The position numbers and the translations under genes were made by a program. The notes beneath the pieces were generated by a model. The model worked only from the letters and a program-made list of their open reading frames with translations, did not search any database and was not told the origin of the DNA. Positions 36,561 through 48,884 of a stretch of DNA of 64,000 bases are shown here, piece after piece. The DNA is from Conus ventricosus (lineage: Eukaryota; Mollusca; Gastropoda; Neogastropoda; Conidae), in NCBI GenBank assembly GCA_018398815.1, contig CM031628.1, positions 5,917,635 to 5,981,634 on the forward strand, in the 5' to 3' direction. Position 1 is the first letter of the stretch. Every line of letters starts with the position of its first letter.

Positions 36561-36853
36561 TAACACTCACAGATAATATGAAAATATTATTTGTGAAGGT
36601 GCACAGAAAACTTTATCTTGTATATTAAGTGTAGGGAAACGAAGAGAGAGAGAGAGATGTAAAGCTAATGGGAGATAATTTGCTCCTAGTCATCGGGTAG
36701 TCACATGAAGCCAGAGTGATTGTGTCCCTTGCGTTAAATCCCAAGTTTTATTTGCTTTGATTTGATGGTTAAAATTCACTGAGAAAATTTGAGATGTTGT
36801 TACAAAAGTTTTATAAAATAAGTAGGATATTGTATTATTAAGAGCTTAAATTG

Positions 36854-36928
36854 AATATCAAAATCCTCCATTAGAAGTTCACTGCTGGAACATCCAGCAG
36901 TGAACTTCTAATGGAGGATTTTGATATT
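36854..36928. repeat. Perfect 35-bp foldback at the LINE 5' end
   Basis: The left arm 36854-36888 is the exact reverse complement of 36894-36928, separated by five bases. The right arm contains the first codons of the endonuclease ORF (MEDFDIYR), so the left arm is an inverted copy of the 5' end of the LINE. Confidence 0.93.
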
Positions 36929-39806
36929 TATAGAAAGGACAGACTTGGAAAAAGAGGTGGGGGGGTCTTGATTGCCATTAGGAAGAACTTAGCCAGTGAG
37001 TTTTTATATCAAGGCAAAAATAGTGAAAGTTTATTTTGTAGGATTAATTTTAAGAACAAGAGACCTGTCATTGTTGGATCAGTTTACAGACCTCCAGACT
37101 CGGATGAAAATGTATGTTTGTCTATTTGCAGAGACATTTCTAACATTGTTTTGGCCAATAGGAAGGCAATATTATGGATTGGTGGAGACTTTAACTTACC
37201 AGATATTGATTGGGGTGAAGATGCCATACTTGGTAATCAATACAGTAAAAATATTAATACTCAGTTTTTTGATACCACCAAAGACCTTGGATTAGTGCAG
37301 TCAGTTGAAGCACCAACTCGTGGTAAGGCATTCCTGGATTTATTTTTTACCAATTGTCCAGGCGCTTTAGGCAATCAGGAATTAATTGCAGGCCTGGGTG
37401 ATCATGACATAATTCTCTTAGAGAGCAACTTTCAACCCTTTCGAAGAAAACCCCTAAACGTACCATCAGACTCTGGAACCAAGCAGATTTACCAAAATTG
37501 CGCAGGGATACTCATGATTTCAGTCGTCTTTTTTGAGGTCCCATAGTGTTAAAGATAATGTCAGTGACCTTTGGAAGTGTATAAAAACTAACTTGGAATT
37601 TATTATGGATGACAACATACCTACTAAAATAACTTCAAGCAAGAACCACCAGCCATGGATTACTACAAAAACTAAACGTTTGTTGAGAAGGAAACATCGT
37701 TTCTTTAAGAAATTGAAACTACATCCTAATTCAGAAAGATTACTGGTTAGGTATAAACATATTAAGAGAAGGTGTCAGAGAGAATGTAGGCTTTCTCACT
37801 CCAATTATGTTAATTCGATGATTTCAGAAGGTGATCATCAAAACAAGAAATTATGGTCTTACATAAGGAGTAAGAGACAGGACAACATTGGGATTCCAGA
37901 CCTGAGAAACAACCAGAATAACCTAATACAGGACCCTGAAGGGAAAGCAAATTTACTAAACAAGCAGTTTTGTTCAGTTTTCTCAAATCCCAAACCTTTA
38001 ATTAACGTTAGACTAAAGGATGATGATAAACTCCCTGAAATGCAAAACATCAAAGTAAACAAAGCAGGAGTATTTAAGTTACTGACCAACATCAATGAAA
38101 ACAAAGCTACTGGTCCCGATGGCGTTCCCTGGCAAGCTCTTAAAATTATGTGCCAATGAATTGAGTGAGGTATACCAACTACTTTACCAAGCTTCACTGG
38201 ACCAGGGAGTAATACCTGATGAGTGGCGAGATGCGAGCATTGTTTCCTTATTCAAAAAGGGTGACAAAACAAAAGCAGAGAACTATAGACCTGTATCTCT
38301 TACATCCATATCAGCTAAACTACTTGAACACATAATATATAGTAGCATAATGGACCATCTTGACAAATATGACTTCTTAAATAACGCCCAGCATGGTTTT
38401 AGACAGCAAAGGAGTTGTGAGACTCAACTTACAACAACTCTCAATGATTTAATAACTGTCTTAACAACAGACAGCAAATAGATGCAATTTTATTAGACTT
38501 TTCTAAAGCCTTTGATAAGGTTGACCATGAGGGCCTGCTGCTTAAATTAGAACACATCGGCATTGGCGGTTCTTTGCTAAAATGGGCTAGATCATTCCTC
38601 GTTGGGAGAACGCAGAAAGTTGTTGTGGAAGGGTCGTCATCCCATTGTAAACCAGTCTTGTCAGGTGTACCACAGGGAACTGTTCTGGGGCCCTTGTTTT
38701 TCTTAATTTATATAAATGACATAAGTGGAAATCTCTCTCCTGGAACTACCATAAGGCTTTTTGCAGATGACAGCTTGGTATATAGAACAATCAGAAGCAA
38801 GAATGATACACGCATTCTACAAGAAGATCTAAACGCTTTACAAGAGTGGGAAAGAACTTGGAAAATGGAATTTCATCCCCAAAAGTGCCAAGTGTTGCGT
38901 GTATGTAACAAACGCTCACCAATTAGATCAGATTATTCTATCCATAATACTATTCTTAAAGAAACTAATGCTGCAAAATATTTAGGCGTGATTATAGATA
39001 GTCGTCTCAAATGGAAAGAACATTACAATTTAGTATGTAAGAAAGCAAATAACATCGTAGCTTTCTTATACAGGAATATTAATGACTGCCCCCAAAAGGT
39101 TAAAGACGACTGCTACAAAACACTGGTTAGACCAGTACTGGAATATGGTTGCTCAGTTTGGGATCCTTACCATCTAAAGGACATTGATAACCTCGAAAAG
39201 ATTCAGAAGAGAGCAGCACGGTTCGTAACAGGGAACCACATCAGAGAAAAGGGGAATACTAGGAAGAACATGAGGAAATTAGAATGGAAACCCTTAGAAG
39301 AGAGAAGAGCTTTTATCAAACTTAACATCTTCTTCAAAGGCAGAGCTAAAGTAATTGATATTCCAATGGAACAACTAGTATTGAATAAAAGTAGCACCAG
39401 GAGTGGCGGTCAATGTTGTACCATACCTGCATCAAATATTGACAGCCACTTACATTCTTTTTATCCCAGTTCTGTACGGCTGTGGAACTCACTGCCGGGT
39501 GCCATCAAGATTGCCACAAATGCAATCTCATTTAAAAAACAAATTGATACGACAGTTTTGAGATCTGCATATTGACGATTTTCTATTTTTACTTCCCCAG
39601 ATATTTTACTGTTACCTGGGCCTGAATTTGGCCATTTCTTTTAACTTCTTGAATATCGAGTGCGACCCCTTGTTGCCAAATTTGCTCCAGGGGCCAACAG
39701 TCTGAGTGGCACTATTTTATGTTATTTTATTTTACTTTTTAACATGCGCGCTGATGACCTACTCGTTTTTGAGTGAACCAGTATTTTAGGAAGAAGAAGA
39801 AGAAAA
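36894..39806 (+). mobile_element. CR1/L2-like LINE, 5'-truncated, about 2.9 kb
   Basis: Contains most of ORF2 (endonuclease plus reverse transcriptase) and a 3' UTR of about 230 bp ending in a GAAGAAGAAGAAGAAAAA tail (39790-39807). The 5' boundary coincides with a perfect foldback. No target-site duplication could be identified. Clade assignment to the CR1/L2 group is from motif style (KATGPDGVP, DFSKAFDKVDH, GVPQGTVLGPLFFLIYIND) and is an inference. Confidence 0.87.
36911..39575 (+). pseudogene. LINE ORF2: apurinic-type endonuclease and reverse transcriptase, three frame breaks
   Basis: Nicks target DNA and reverse-transcribes the element RNA in intact relatives. The endonuclease part (36911 to about 37460) has GGGVLIAIRKNL, GSVYRPPDSD, IGGDFNLPDIDW, KAFLDLFFTN and LGDHDIILLE, covering the catalytic Asp/Asn and the terminal His. 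The linker follows. The reverse transcriptase has KATGPDGVP (about 38100), NAQHGFRQQRSCETQL (about 38385), LLDFSKAFDKVDHEGLL (about 38490), SGVPQGTVLGPLFF (about 38660), LFADDS (about 38757, catalytic) and YLGVIIDSRLKWKEH (about 38980). The C-terminal region ends RLWNSLPGAI and TAG-free to the TGA at 39573-39575. Frame breaks fall at about 37450-37535, 38120-38150 and 38478-38490. The N-terminal start of the endonuclease is missing. Confidence 0.88.
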
Positions 39807-40865
39807 ATCGAAGTTGTTTCGTATTAGGTATAAATGTTTGATACTGCGCATGTGCAAAGTGTTCTCTTTTCCCTCCAAAACCTGCACTGTGTGACAGGAG
39901 CTGATGGTGAATGTAGGTTGAGTTAGAGAATCGTTTGCATTAAACCTTTGTAATCCTAAACCAGGTTTGTAGAAAAAAATATAATTTTCGATTTTTGTTT
40001 TGTAGGTATGTTTTTAAAAAAAAATTGTGTAGTTAGAAAATGGATGTTGGTGCGAGCTGGAAGAAAATGAACTTAAAATTATTTGGAGCTGTACGGTTTT
40101 AGCGAGTGTAGTTGAAGCTAGGATTTGCACTGTTTGGTTTAATTTTTGTGTTAGAACATTTATTGATTTTTGTTTTATGTAATGAAAATCAAAGTTATAT
40201 TTTTTGTGCAAACCTATTATTCTGCATTTGGTGAAGTTGATGGAAGTGGATAATTGGGATTTTTGTTGTAAAATTTGAGGTTGGGCCCTGTCGTCGAGAC
40301 ATGGATTTCAGTGTGCATGCGTTGATTTTGGGAAGAGCGGATGGCCGTTTTCCATACTGGGGTTTAACTTGCGGATTAAAATATAAACATAAAATTTTTG
40401 CTAAAATTTTAACTATTTGATTTTTGTTACGATTCATTTTTATTTGAATGACTTACGTTAAACTCAGACTTCTAGTTTGGAATAATGGTAATATTGTTTT
40501 CATTTTATTTGCGTTTTGTGTTTGAGTATAAGATATTTTTTGATGTTCACAGTATGTTGCCTAGTGAAAAAGAGGAGATAGCATATCGAGGTTTCATTTG
40601 GCATGTAATATATTGTGGCTTGAGTTGTTTTGTCTCTGTGAATCACTGCAGACAAAAAAAAAAACTTTTCATTTTAAAATGTATTTTCAGCTTCTTCAAT
40701 GGTTTCGTTACAATCGAGGAGAGAGAGAAGGAGAGAAGGACAGAGAAAGAGAGAGATGTATGCATGTATATATGCATCCAAACAAAGAGCTAAACAACAA
40801 CCACGCTTTTTGAATTTTTCCCCAATATTTCGACCTCTTTGGTCTTCCTCATGGGACTTTAATGA
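39807..40865. other. No gene recognised
   Basis: AT-rich sequence with short ORFs on both strands, none with a recognisable domain. Contains a short purine-rich stretch at 40722-40757. Confidence 0.4.
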
Positions 40866-40869
40866 TGGA

Positions 40870-41048
<179 letters not shown>

Positions 41049-41164
41049 ACAAACACTGACATACACATATTGATCACACATGCTGTTTTTTTGTTTGTTT
41101 TTTCTTGCCTTCCAATGTCTTTATTACAACCTTTTCCTTTTTGTTCTTGTGCCTTCTCTGATCT

Positions 41165-41213
41165 GTCCCCCCCCCACCCTCTCTCTCTCTCCCCCCCCTC
41201 TCTCTCTCTCTCT

Positions 41214-41260
<47 letters not shown>

Positions 41261-41341
41261 TGTTATGTAAACATTGAAAAAATTGAAAATCAATTTTTAA
41301 TGTGTGTGCGTGCGTGCAAGCGTGTGTGTGTGCATGCATGC

Positions 41342-41372
<31 letters not shown>

Positions 41373-41400
41373 TCTGTCTGTCTGTCAGTCTCTGTGTGTG
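41165..41400. repeat. (CT)n, C-rich and (GT)n tracts
   Basis: CT repeats with C runs at 41165-41257 and (GT)n/(GTCT)n at 41340-41400. Confidence 0.92.
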
Positions 41401-42273
41401 TCACGTTGCTAAGCCGCACTTCCACCACCCTTACTCCTCTAACTACTTTACCTTGTCAGTACTATAGCCAATGGGAAACAACCCACAACCACTGCGATCG
41501 ACTCCCCTTCACGGTAAATAAAAGGCAAGACAACCCGGAGACCTTGAGGGTATGGCCTACACTAACGAAAGCATTCAGGTCTGGTGTTGCATTAGAGAGG
41601 CAAGGCCAGCCACTGAGTGCAAAGGTTAGGGACCTAGAATGCCGACGCAACGGTGAATGGCACTGCAACACCAGGGCAGTACCACCCCCTGCAGAACAAA
41701 AGCTAGAGGGACCAGGCCCAGCTCCCTGCAAGTGAATTCGAATCCCTCAACTGCTAGGACTCGAGTGGATGACATACGATGTGGAGGAATTCTCAAACGG
41801 GGGAAAAAGAAGAAAACAAACAATGGAGACGACTAAAGGACACTAAAGATCCTTTTCTCCTTTATTCTCCCTTAACTGGCTAGACTGACTTTATGTCACC
41901 TCACGCACACCAAATTTAGTTACTGCTGAACATCTCGCAGTTACATAACACAGTGACATACACCAATAAAATAAGATTTGCAAAAGAGGCACGAATCAAC
42001 AATTGTTTTTTTTTTAATGTGGTTGACTAAAGATGACAAAGATGAAGACGACGTCGAAGATGAAGACGACGATGAAGATGAAGATGACATTCAAGATGAA
42101 GACGATGATGAAGATAAGGGCTACGACGAAGGTCAGAACAATGACAAAATCCCAGGAAGTGCTACCCACTGCCCATCACTGGACTCTATCAACCCATGAA
42201 AGTTATCACACACGGCACCACATTTGTGCCAATACTCAACACAGACTGCACCAAAACTTGACTCGTTGATTTC
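41401..42273. other. Unassigned sequence with GAC/GAT-rich stretch
   Basis: 41401-41830 has moderate complexity and an open frame of about 110 codons on the + strand, but no recognisable domain. A GATGAAGACGA-rich run at 42030-42125 would encode an Asp/Glu tract and is best read as a microsatellite. Confidence 0.4.
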
Positions 42274-42626
42274 TCCTCCTCACATCTCGCACACTGGCAC
42301 TATGGCGGGTGGCTGGTCCTCCTCACATCTCACACACTGGCACTATGGCGGGTGGCTGGTGCTCCTCACATCTCACACACTGGCACTATGGCGGGTGGCT
42401 GGTGCTCCTCACATCTCACACACTGGCACTATGGCGGGTGGCTGGTCCTCCTCACATCTCACACACTGGCACTATGGCGGGTGGCTGGTCCTCCTCACAT
42501 CTCACACACTGGCACTATGGCGGGTGGCTGGTGCTCCTCACATCTCACACACTGGCACTATGGCGGGTGGCTGGTGCTCCTCACATCTCACACACTGGCA
42601 CTATGGCGGGTGGCTGGTGCTCCTCG
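42274..42626. repeat. 43-bp tandem repeat
   Basis: Eight copies of CCTCCTCACATCTCACACAC followed by TGGCACTATGGCGGGTGGCTGGT. The 43-bp length is not a multiple of three and no + frame contains a stop, so translation cycles through three peptides in one ORF. Copies differ mainly at GGTCCTCC versus GGTGCTCC. Confidence 0.95.
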
Positions 42627-42978
42627 CTGCCCACCCTGGTACAAACAGGACAGCTGTTGAACACCCGATACCTCACAGGATACTGGGTGATTCACAGAGT
42701 AACCTGGTGAGTGGCTGGATTACTGCTGCCTCACCCAGGCACATCAGGGGTCGACGGAACTCGGCTGCTAGAGATGCTCTTGGGGCACCTCCCTGTATGC
42801 AAGGTGCGATGAAGACCTGCAGGGGGCACCCTAGCACAGGACTGGATCGCCCACTGATGGGAGGCGCCACCAGATTACGGCTAGGGAGGGCTGTGTTGAA
42901 GACGCTACAGACTGTAAGGCTCTGCCTCTGGTAGCAGGCCTCTCGCACTAAGACATCACCAGGAAAAGGGGGATGGTG

Positions 42979-43209
42979 CTGTGATGGTACAAAGTGTCCG
43001 CAGAAACAAAGTGTCCGCATGCAGACACTTTGTTCCCTGCGGACACTTTGTACCATGAACTGACATTCAAAGTGTCCACAGAAATCCTGTAGACGCTTTG
43101 TTCCGTGTGGTGACATACAACTTCCAAAAGCGGAACAAAGTGTCTGCAGCCGTTTCAGCCTCAGTGTGAGTTGGTGAATGTGCACGTACACTTCCATGCG
43201 CATGCATGC

Positions 43210-43252
<43 letters not shown>

Positions 43253-43670
43253 CGTGTGTGCGTGCGTGCGTGCGTGCGAGTGTGTGTGTGTGTGCGCGCG
43301 CGCATGCGCGCACAAGTGAGCATAATCTAAACTTGGTGCGCTGTTGCACAAAAAAGTAGTCAACAAATTTTAAACAATTAAAAAAAAAATAAGATGCACA
43401 CACACACACACACACGCGCACGCGCGTGCACACGCACGCACGCATGCACGCGCATGGGAGTGTACATGCACATTCACCCACTCACACTGAGGCTGAAGCG
43501 GCTGTGGACACTTTGTTCCACTTTTGTAAGTTTTATGTCATCTCGCGGAACAGTGTCCACAGTATTTCTGCAGACACTTTGAATGTCAGTTCATGGTACA
43601 AAGTGTCCACAGGGAACAAAGTGTCCGCATGCGGACACTTTGTTTCTGCGGACACTTTGTACCGTCACAG
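42979..43670. mobile_element. 692-bp foldback element with about 270-bp inverted repeats
   Basis: The left end CTGTGATGGTACAAAGTGTC and the right end GACACTTTGTACCGTCACAG are inverted repeats extending about 270 bp (42979-43245 versus 43395-43670), with small differences. Each end also contains its own hairpin built from GGTACAAAGTGTCCGCAG and its complement. The centre (about 43246-43394) holds (GT)n/(GCGC)n and an A-rich tract. The flanks carry a possible 3-bp duplication GTG (42976-42978 and 43671-43673). Non-coding, superfamily unknown. Confidence 0.85.
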
Positions 43671-44104
43671 GTGCTCTCTGGATGAACAGTTAACAGACAA
43701 ACACTGCCGTTGAACCCTGCAGTCAACCCAGGAACTGGTCAGACAGGACGACGACACAGAGAATCTCCACAGGATCACAGGCCAGTCACACAGACTTGCG
43801 GGCCCACCCCTACTTGCTGAACGAGGTCAGCACATACTGACAAACATCAGACCACCAGCTGGACTACTACCATCACACAGTGACCACTGCACAACTTCAC
43901 CTACCCTCCGGCAGAGACTAGCACCACACACTGACTATACACCAGCCCTACGACTGGGTTAAACAATAATCTTTCCCATACAAGCCTCTCCAAACAGTTG
44001 CATGCTGAACCAGTGACCACAACACTACTAACTACCAAATAGCCCACTTCCAACCAATGTGCCCTGTGCACGTGCTAAAGTGACCACAACTCAAGCCACA
44101 ACAA

Positions 44105-44144
<40 letters not shown>

Positions 44145-44272
44145 GGCGATGGGCTCAAAGTATTCAAGACCACATTTTCACGGACTAAGAACAGGCTTCG
44201 CTTCGGGCACTGGCGTAGCTAGAAGAGCCCAAGACAGTATAAGTGATCAGTTCTGTCAAAAAAGGGATCATG
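43671..44272. other. Unassigned spacer
   Basis: Unique-looking sequence with a (GA)n run at 44107-44141. On the minus strand a short open frame crosses toward 44300 (TELITYTVLGSSS). No recognised domain. Confidence 0.4.
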
Positions 44273-44311
44273 ACCAATGTCAAGATCTCTTCCCTAAAGT
44301 CTGGAGGGTTT
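44273..44311. repeat. 39-bp flanking direct repeat, left copy
   Basis: Bases 44273-44311 (ACCAATGTCAAGATCTCTTC...GGAGGGTTT) are identical to 56657-56695. These two copies bracket the compound LTR element. Confidence 0.9.
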
Positions 44312-45105
44312 ACCTTTTCCCTCCTCACGGGGGCCTTCACCCGGAGCTTGGACTGGTTGGTGCCACGTGCTAGTTGGGGCCACGCGCTGGTTGGGACCGC
44401 GGACTGGTTGGTGCCACGCGCTGGTTGGGGCCACGCTCTGGTTGGGACCGCGCGCTGGTTGGTGTCACGTGCTGGTTGGGACCACGCGCTGGTTGGGGCC
44501 ACGTGCTGGTGGAAAAGCCCGGGGACTTGACTGGCCGGTCCTGATCCCCGTCCAGGACCTCCGGCAACAACGCCACGTTCCCCCCCCCCCCCCCTCCCCG
44601 GGGCGCGCTCTCCACCGTCCGTTGTGCGTGTCAAGGGTGTCGGCCTTGAACGACCCTCTTCAAGAACCGACCTGGTTGGAGCACCTAGTGCGACAGGGTG
44701 CTCCCAGTAGACTTTGGAGAGGCAGGGGTGTGGAGGCACTCCATGGTGTGGAAAGGGATGGATGCTGGAAATGTTTGATTTATGATTGTGTATATGTCAT
44801 ATGTGTTGAAATGTTGTGATTGTGATTGTGTACGTCGTATGGTGAAATGTTTATTTATAATTGTGCATGCTGTGTGTGTTGGAATGCTTAATTGTGTGTA
44901 TGTCGTGTGTTGAAATGCTTGATTGTGATTGTGCATGTTGTGTGTGTTGGAATGCTTATTTATGACTGTATGTTGGTGTGAATAAATGGGGTGTTGTATC
45001 GTAATCTTTATTGTGTGGTCTCTTGCGGGGCGTGTGAGGTCAGTCACTTCCTTCACTCCCACCTAGACCGATCCTGTCAGGGCAGACCTCCAGGGGTCGG
45101 TCGTG
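44312..45105 (+). repeat. 5'-truncated LTR (first LTR of the compound element)
   Basis: Corresponds to the last about 810 bp of the LTR at 47463-49663. It includes the 17-bp minisatellite, poly-C tract, AATAAA (44981-44986) and the terminal GGGGTCGGTCGTG. It lacks the final ACA and passes directly into inverted protease sequence. Confidence 0.88.
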
Positions 45106-45106
45106 T

Positions 45107-46729
45107 TCAGGGGAAACCAAATCCTTATCAACAAAGAGCGTTGATGCTCCCGAATCCCTGATGGTGTCGACCAAGGAGGAACCAACAACAGAAAGGAACA
45201 CCGGGCACTCCGTACCACCAGAACTGGATGGACCCCACGTTAGCCGAGGCGCGAGGATGCTGGAAATGACTAGCCCCATGACTACCGGCGGCTTTAGGGC
45301 AATCTTTCCTAATGTGGCCGGGGCGACCACAAAGAAAACAAAACCGGGGTGCTGAAATCCCCGATGAACTGCCTGCCTTGTTCACCCCGCTAGCAGTTGT
45401 CGGCGCCTTATTGCCACTAAATCCTGCGGAGGGCTTCCTCTCCGTATCTGGGCGATGCCCATAAGCCCTGCGAGCTTCAGCAAACACCTCAGCGGTATGA
45501 ATCGCAGCCGCGAAATCCTGAGGTGCTGTCTCGCCTATCCGGATCCTCAACTCTGGGGACACAGTGTTGGTGAGCTGTTCAATGAGGATCAGATCCTCCA
45601 GCTCCAACTTAGCCAACTGACGCCAGTACCCTAGCGTTTTGCGCAGCCTATCACCAAACTGCACGAAGGTCTCGTCGTTATTCTTCTTCATGGACCTGAA
45701 CTCCTCCTGTACGTCTCTGGGGTAAGTGGAAACGCTTACGCAGAGCCAACTGCATGTCTGCATAAGACACGCCTTCATTAGAGTGAGCACACACTCCCTT
45801 GCAGCACCAGATAATCCAGAAAAAAGGTGCATAGCCTTTTGTTCCTCAGACAATTGGTATGAACTAGCAACCTTGTCAAAATGCTCTAAGAACATATCAA
45901 TGTCCTCACTAGGTCTGAACTCTGGAAGCTTTAACTTTGGGCCTCTAACTCTATCACTTGCCTGCCGATCAACCCCCTGATTTACAGACGCGGGAGTCCG
46001 CGAAAGAAGTTGTTCCATCTCCTCCCTACGCAGAGCCTCCATCCTGTCTAGTTCTTCCCTACGGAGGGCTTCCTGCCTGGCAGCCTCTTCCCTACGCTGA
46101 GCAGCCTCTTCCCTACGCTGATCAGCCTCTTCCCTACGCTGATCCTCCTGTCTGGCAGCCTCCTCTCTACGCTGAGCAGCCTCCTCTCTACGGTGAGCAG
46201 CCTCCTCTCTACGCTGATCCTCCTGTCTGGCAGCCTCCTCTCTACGCTGAGCAGCCTCCTCTCTACGCTCTTCCCTACGGAGGGCCTCATCCTCCCGTCG
46301 CTGTCGCTCCAGAAACATCAGGACGGAGGTGATGTCCTGGGCGGGGCTCACCACTCTCGACACGGGAGGATGACCCGTCTGACCCGTCCCTTGGGTCTCG
46401 ACCTTACCATGAGGAAAGTCTCCCGGGGCATACTCCTTACGAGGGAAAGCATGGAGAAGAGAGGGCTTCCGTTTCTGTGACTCAACAGAAGCCCCACAGT
46501 TGCTTCACTATACTCTGACGCTTCCGAGCGGAAGTGCCAGTCGGGGTCTCAGCAGGAAGATCCCCTAGCGAAGAAGTAGTGAAAGTACTCACTGGACTAT
46601 CGGCTACTGCACGGGAATAAGTAGAAGTCACTGTAGTCGAAGTACTGGTACTAATAGTAGGGACTACATTTTGAATACCCTTCTTCTTCGACGCACGCGT
46701 CGCCATACCACCAGCACGGACGTTGCCAT
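45107..46729 (-). pseudogene. gag and start of protease, inverted left unit
   Basis: Reading on the minus strand from ATG at 46729, the same gag as at 50371 is more continuous. After one break near 46490-46365, an open frame runs 46363-45128. It contains the EEAAQRREEAARQEDQ coiled coil (about 46300-46040), KLPEFRPSEDIDMFLEHFDK, a frameshifted patch near 45770-45730, the SCAN-like region (about 45720-45480) and a CCHC knuckle (about 45342-45301). It reaches the protease active site DSGA (about 45155-45144) and then breaks off at the junction with LTR sequence at 45106. It cannot form a complete pol. Confidence 0.82.
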
Positions 46730-47440
46730 GACAACAATATCCTACGGTTTTCAAATACGGGGAAAGACGATTCCACTTGAAAAACAAATATTTTAGGGGC
46801 GTGTGTATATGTGTGTATGTGTGTGTGTGCGTGTGTGCGGACAAGTTCCGGCTGATCCCACTCTGGCAACACCGCGCTCCACAGCACAAGCAACAGTGCG
46901 GTGGGGCTCACCGAAAAAAAAAACAAAAACAAAAACTATGTCCGGCTGCCCCCACTCTGGCAACACCGCGCTCCGCAGCACGAGCAACAGTGCGGTGGGG
47001 CTGGCCGAAAAAAAAAACAACAAAAAAAAACTGGCAGACGGAATCCGGAGAGAAAAAAAAAGAAAAAAAAAAGACACTAACGTCCGATACAACCCCCTGT
47101 ACTCAATAACCACCCGAAAAAAAAACAAAAACAAAAAGAACTGGCTAACTACAAAACAGGAATGGCAGACTGAGCGGCGACAGAAAGGCAAGACTTACGG
47201 CCGTACCTGCGTAAGGCACACGGCGGAAGGAGGAGGTATGGTCGCGGTCGACTCCCCCTTGTCTCACCTCGACTCCCCAGTCACACCGGATATTCCCTCA
47301 GGCCACCAAGCGACTCCCTACACACTAGAGTCACCCAGCCAACCACCCACGACAAACACGACAAACTGACTAAACATATACAAAACAGACAAAACTAAAC
47401 AGGTACTCCGCGAAACGAAGAGACAGTCAGAGCCCTTCAC

Positions 47441-47458
47441 ATCCCGGACGAGCCCCCA
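47441..47458 (-). promoter_or_regulatory. Inverted tRNA-Pro primer-binding site of the left internal region
   Basis: ATCCCGGACGAGCCCCCA on the + strand, the reverse complement of the primer-binding site. It is four bases from the TGTCACGA terminus of a + strand LTR, where an inverted LTR end would be expected. Confidence 0.88.
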
Positions 47459-48444
47459 CAATTGTCACGAGGCCTACGACGTTTGACCCAACTGGGGTGG
47501 CGGAATTATTCATTTGTTTATTATCGTTGTTGTTGTCACGTGTCCGTCCCTTAGTGTGGCTTGTGGTGCGGTTGCACCTTGTGTAGTTCAGCTCACGTTC
47601 GGTTTGCTTTCTCTCTCTCTCTCTCTAATTCCACTGCCCGTGCTATTCATCCTGCAGGTTCACGGGTGGCTGGTACCTTTCTCTCGAACTTGCTGTCTAT
47701 CGGCCTCTCGCCTGTCTTTTTACCTGTCGCACGTGCTTCATTTCTTTTAGTTTGAAGTATGCTCACTCTGTGACGTAGCGTGGCATGTTGGCCGCCATCG
47801 CTGAGGGAGGTTAGCTCTTCACTCGAGCGGAAGATGTCTCTGGGAGCGCCTGCTCCGGTCTTGGTTCTTCACCGTATCGTCGAAGGTACAGTCGGTATCT
47901 TCAATTCCTACAGTCGGCCTGTAGGAGAGGGACATCACTTCTTCTTTTCCGCATCTGCGCCTGTCCTCTCGACTGACAGAGGGCAGAGAGAGTCGTTTGA
48001 CCCGCCTCTTCGGGTCACCCACGGGTAGCTGGTAAGCATCAGTTTCGTGGTTTGTTTGTTTTGGTTTGTTGTTGTTAGCCGGCTTATTCTTCTCTTTTGC
48101 GCAATTTTCTTTTGTTTTCAAAATTGTAAAAGAAATATTGTTTGAGACCTTTTTTCTGGTTAATTCAGTCTTTAACCTGGCCATCCTAAATTATATCCAA
48201 AATTCTTTCTCCTGTTTATGCATCTCGTGATGCGGTAGTCGGTGGGGATGGAGAGAACCTGGTGATTCAGGGTTGGTACTTGCTTGGTCTCGCTCGTCCG
48301 CCCTTGTCACATTCGCCGGACTCTTATCCTTCGGCCACCGTCTGGTTGTGTGTGCAAGGAGAACGAGTTTTATGTTCGCGAGCGTGCGTACGCATGATTT
48401 GTCGTTCGGATGCGTGGTTGGAGATTGTGTTATTTGAAATGTGG

Positions 48445-48452
48445 CTATAAAA
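48445..48452 (+). promoter_or_regulatory. TATA box in 5' LTR
   Basis: CTATAAAA, about 1.09 kb upstream of the AATAAA in the same LTR and conserved at 54470-54477 in the 3' LTR. Likely core promoter of the element. Confidence 0.5.
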
Positions 48453-48884
48453 TGTGACAATTATGCCATTGAATTATTATTTGCAAATGTGGTGGCAGTT
48501 ATAAAGCGATGGTCGCTGTGTTGGTTTATTTCCTAAGAAAGGAAATTGTTAAACGTGAGTGAGAGAAGGGTGAAGATAATTCATATTGGTTTTATAGCCT
48601 GTTGATTTAATGCAGTCTTTTACCTGCTTCGTGTGAGAAGACGTAACGAACATTCCTGATTTGATTGGTTTACTGTGTTATGCTCAGGTCTGTGTTGAGC
48701 TGGTGTTGTTAGTAGACCTCCTCTCGCCCATCATGCGAGTGGCTGTTAGGATTTAACAGCATGGGTCAGAATGTACTGACGGCGGGGTTCCAGTACCCTT
48801 CCTTCCCTCCTCCTTCCTTCCCTCCCTTTCTTCTCTCCTCCCAGCTACGTTTTTCCCCCCTCCCGGGGCTTCACCCGGAGCCTG

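Noticed and set aside
41730..41760. A tRNA B-box-like sequence (ATTCGAATCCC) suggesting a SINE
   Set aside because: No A box at suitable spacing, no second copy in the window, and no tail.
42030..42125. Acidic Asp/Glu-rich protein segment
   Set aside because: GATGAAGAC-type microsatellite with no coding context.
44205..44230. CACTGGCGTAGCTAGAAG, resembling ends of some DNA transposons
   Set aside because: No inverted partner or target duplication could be found nearby.
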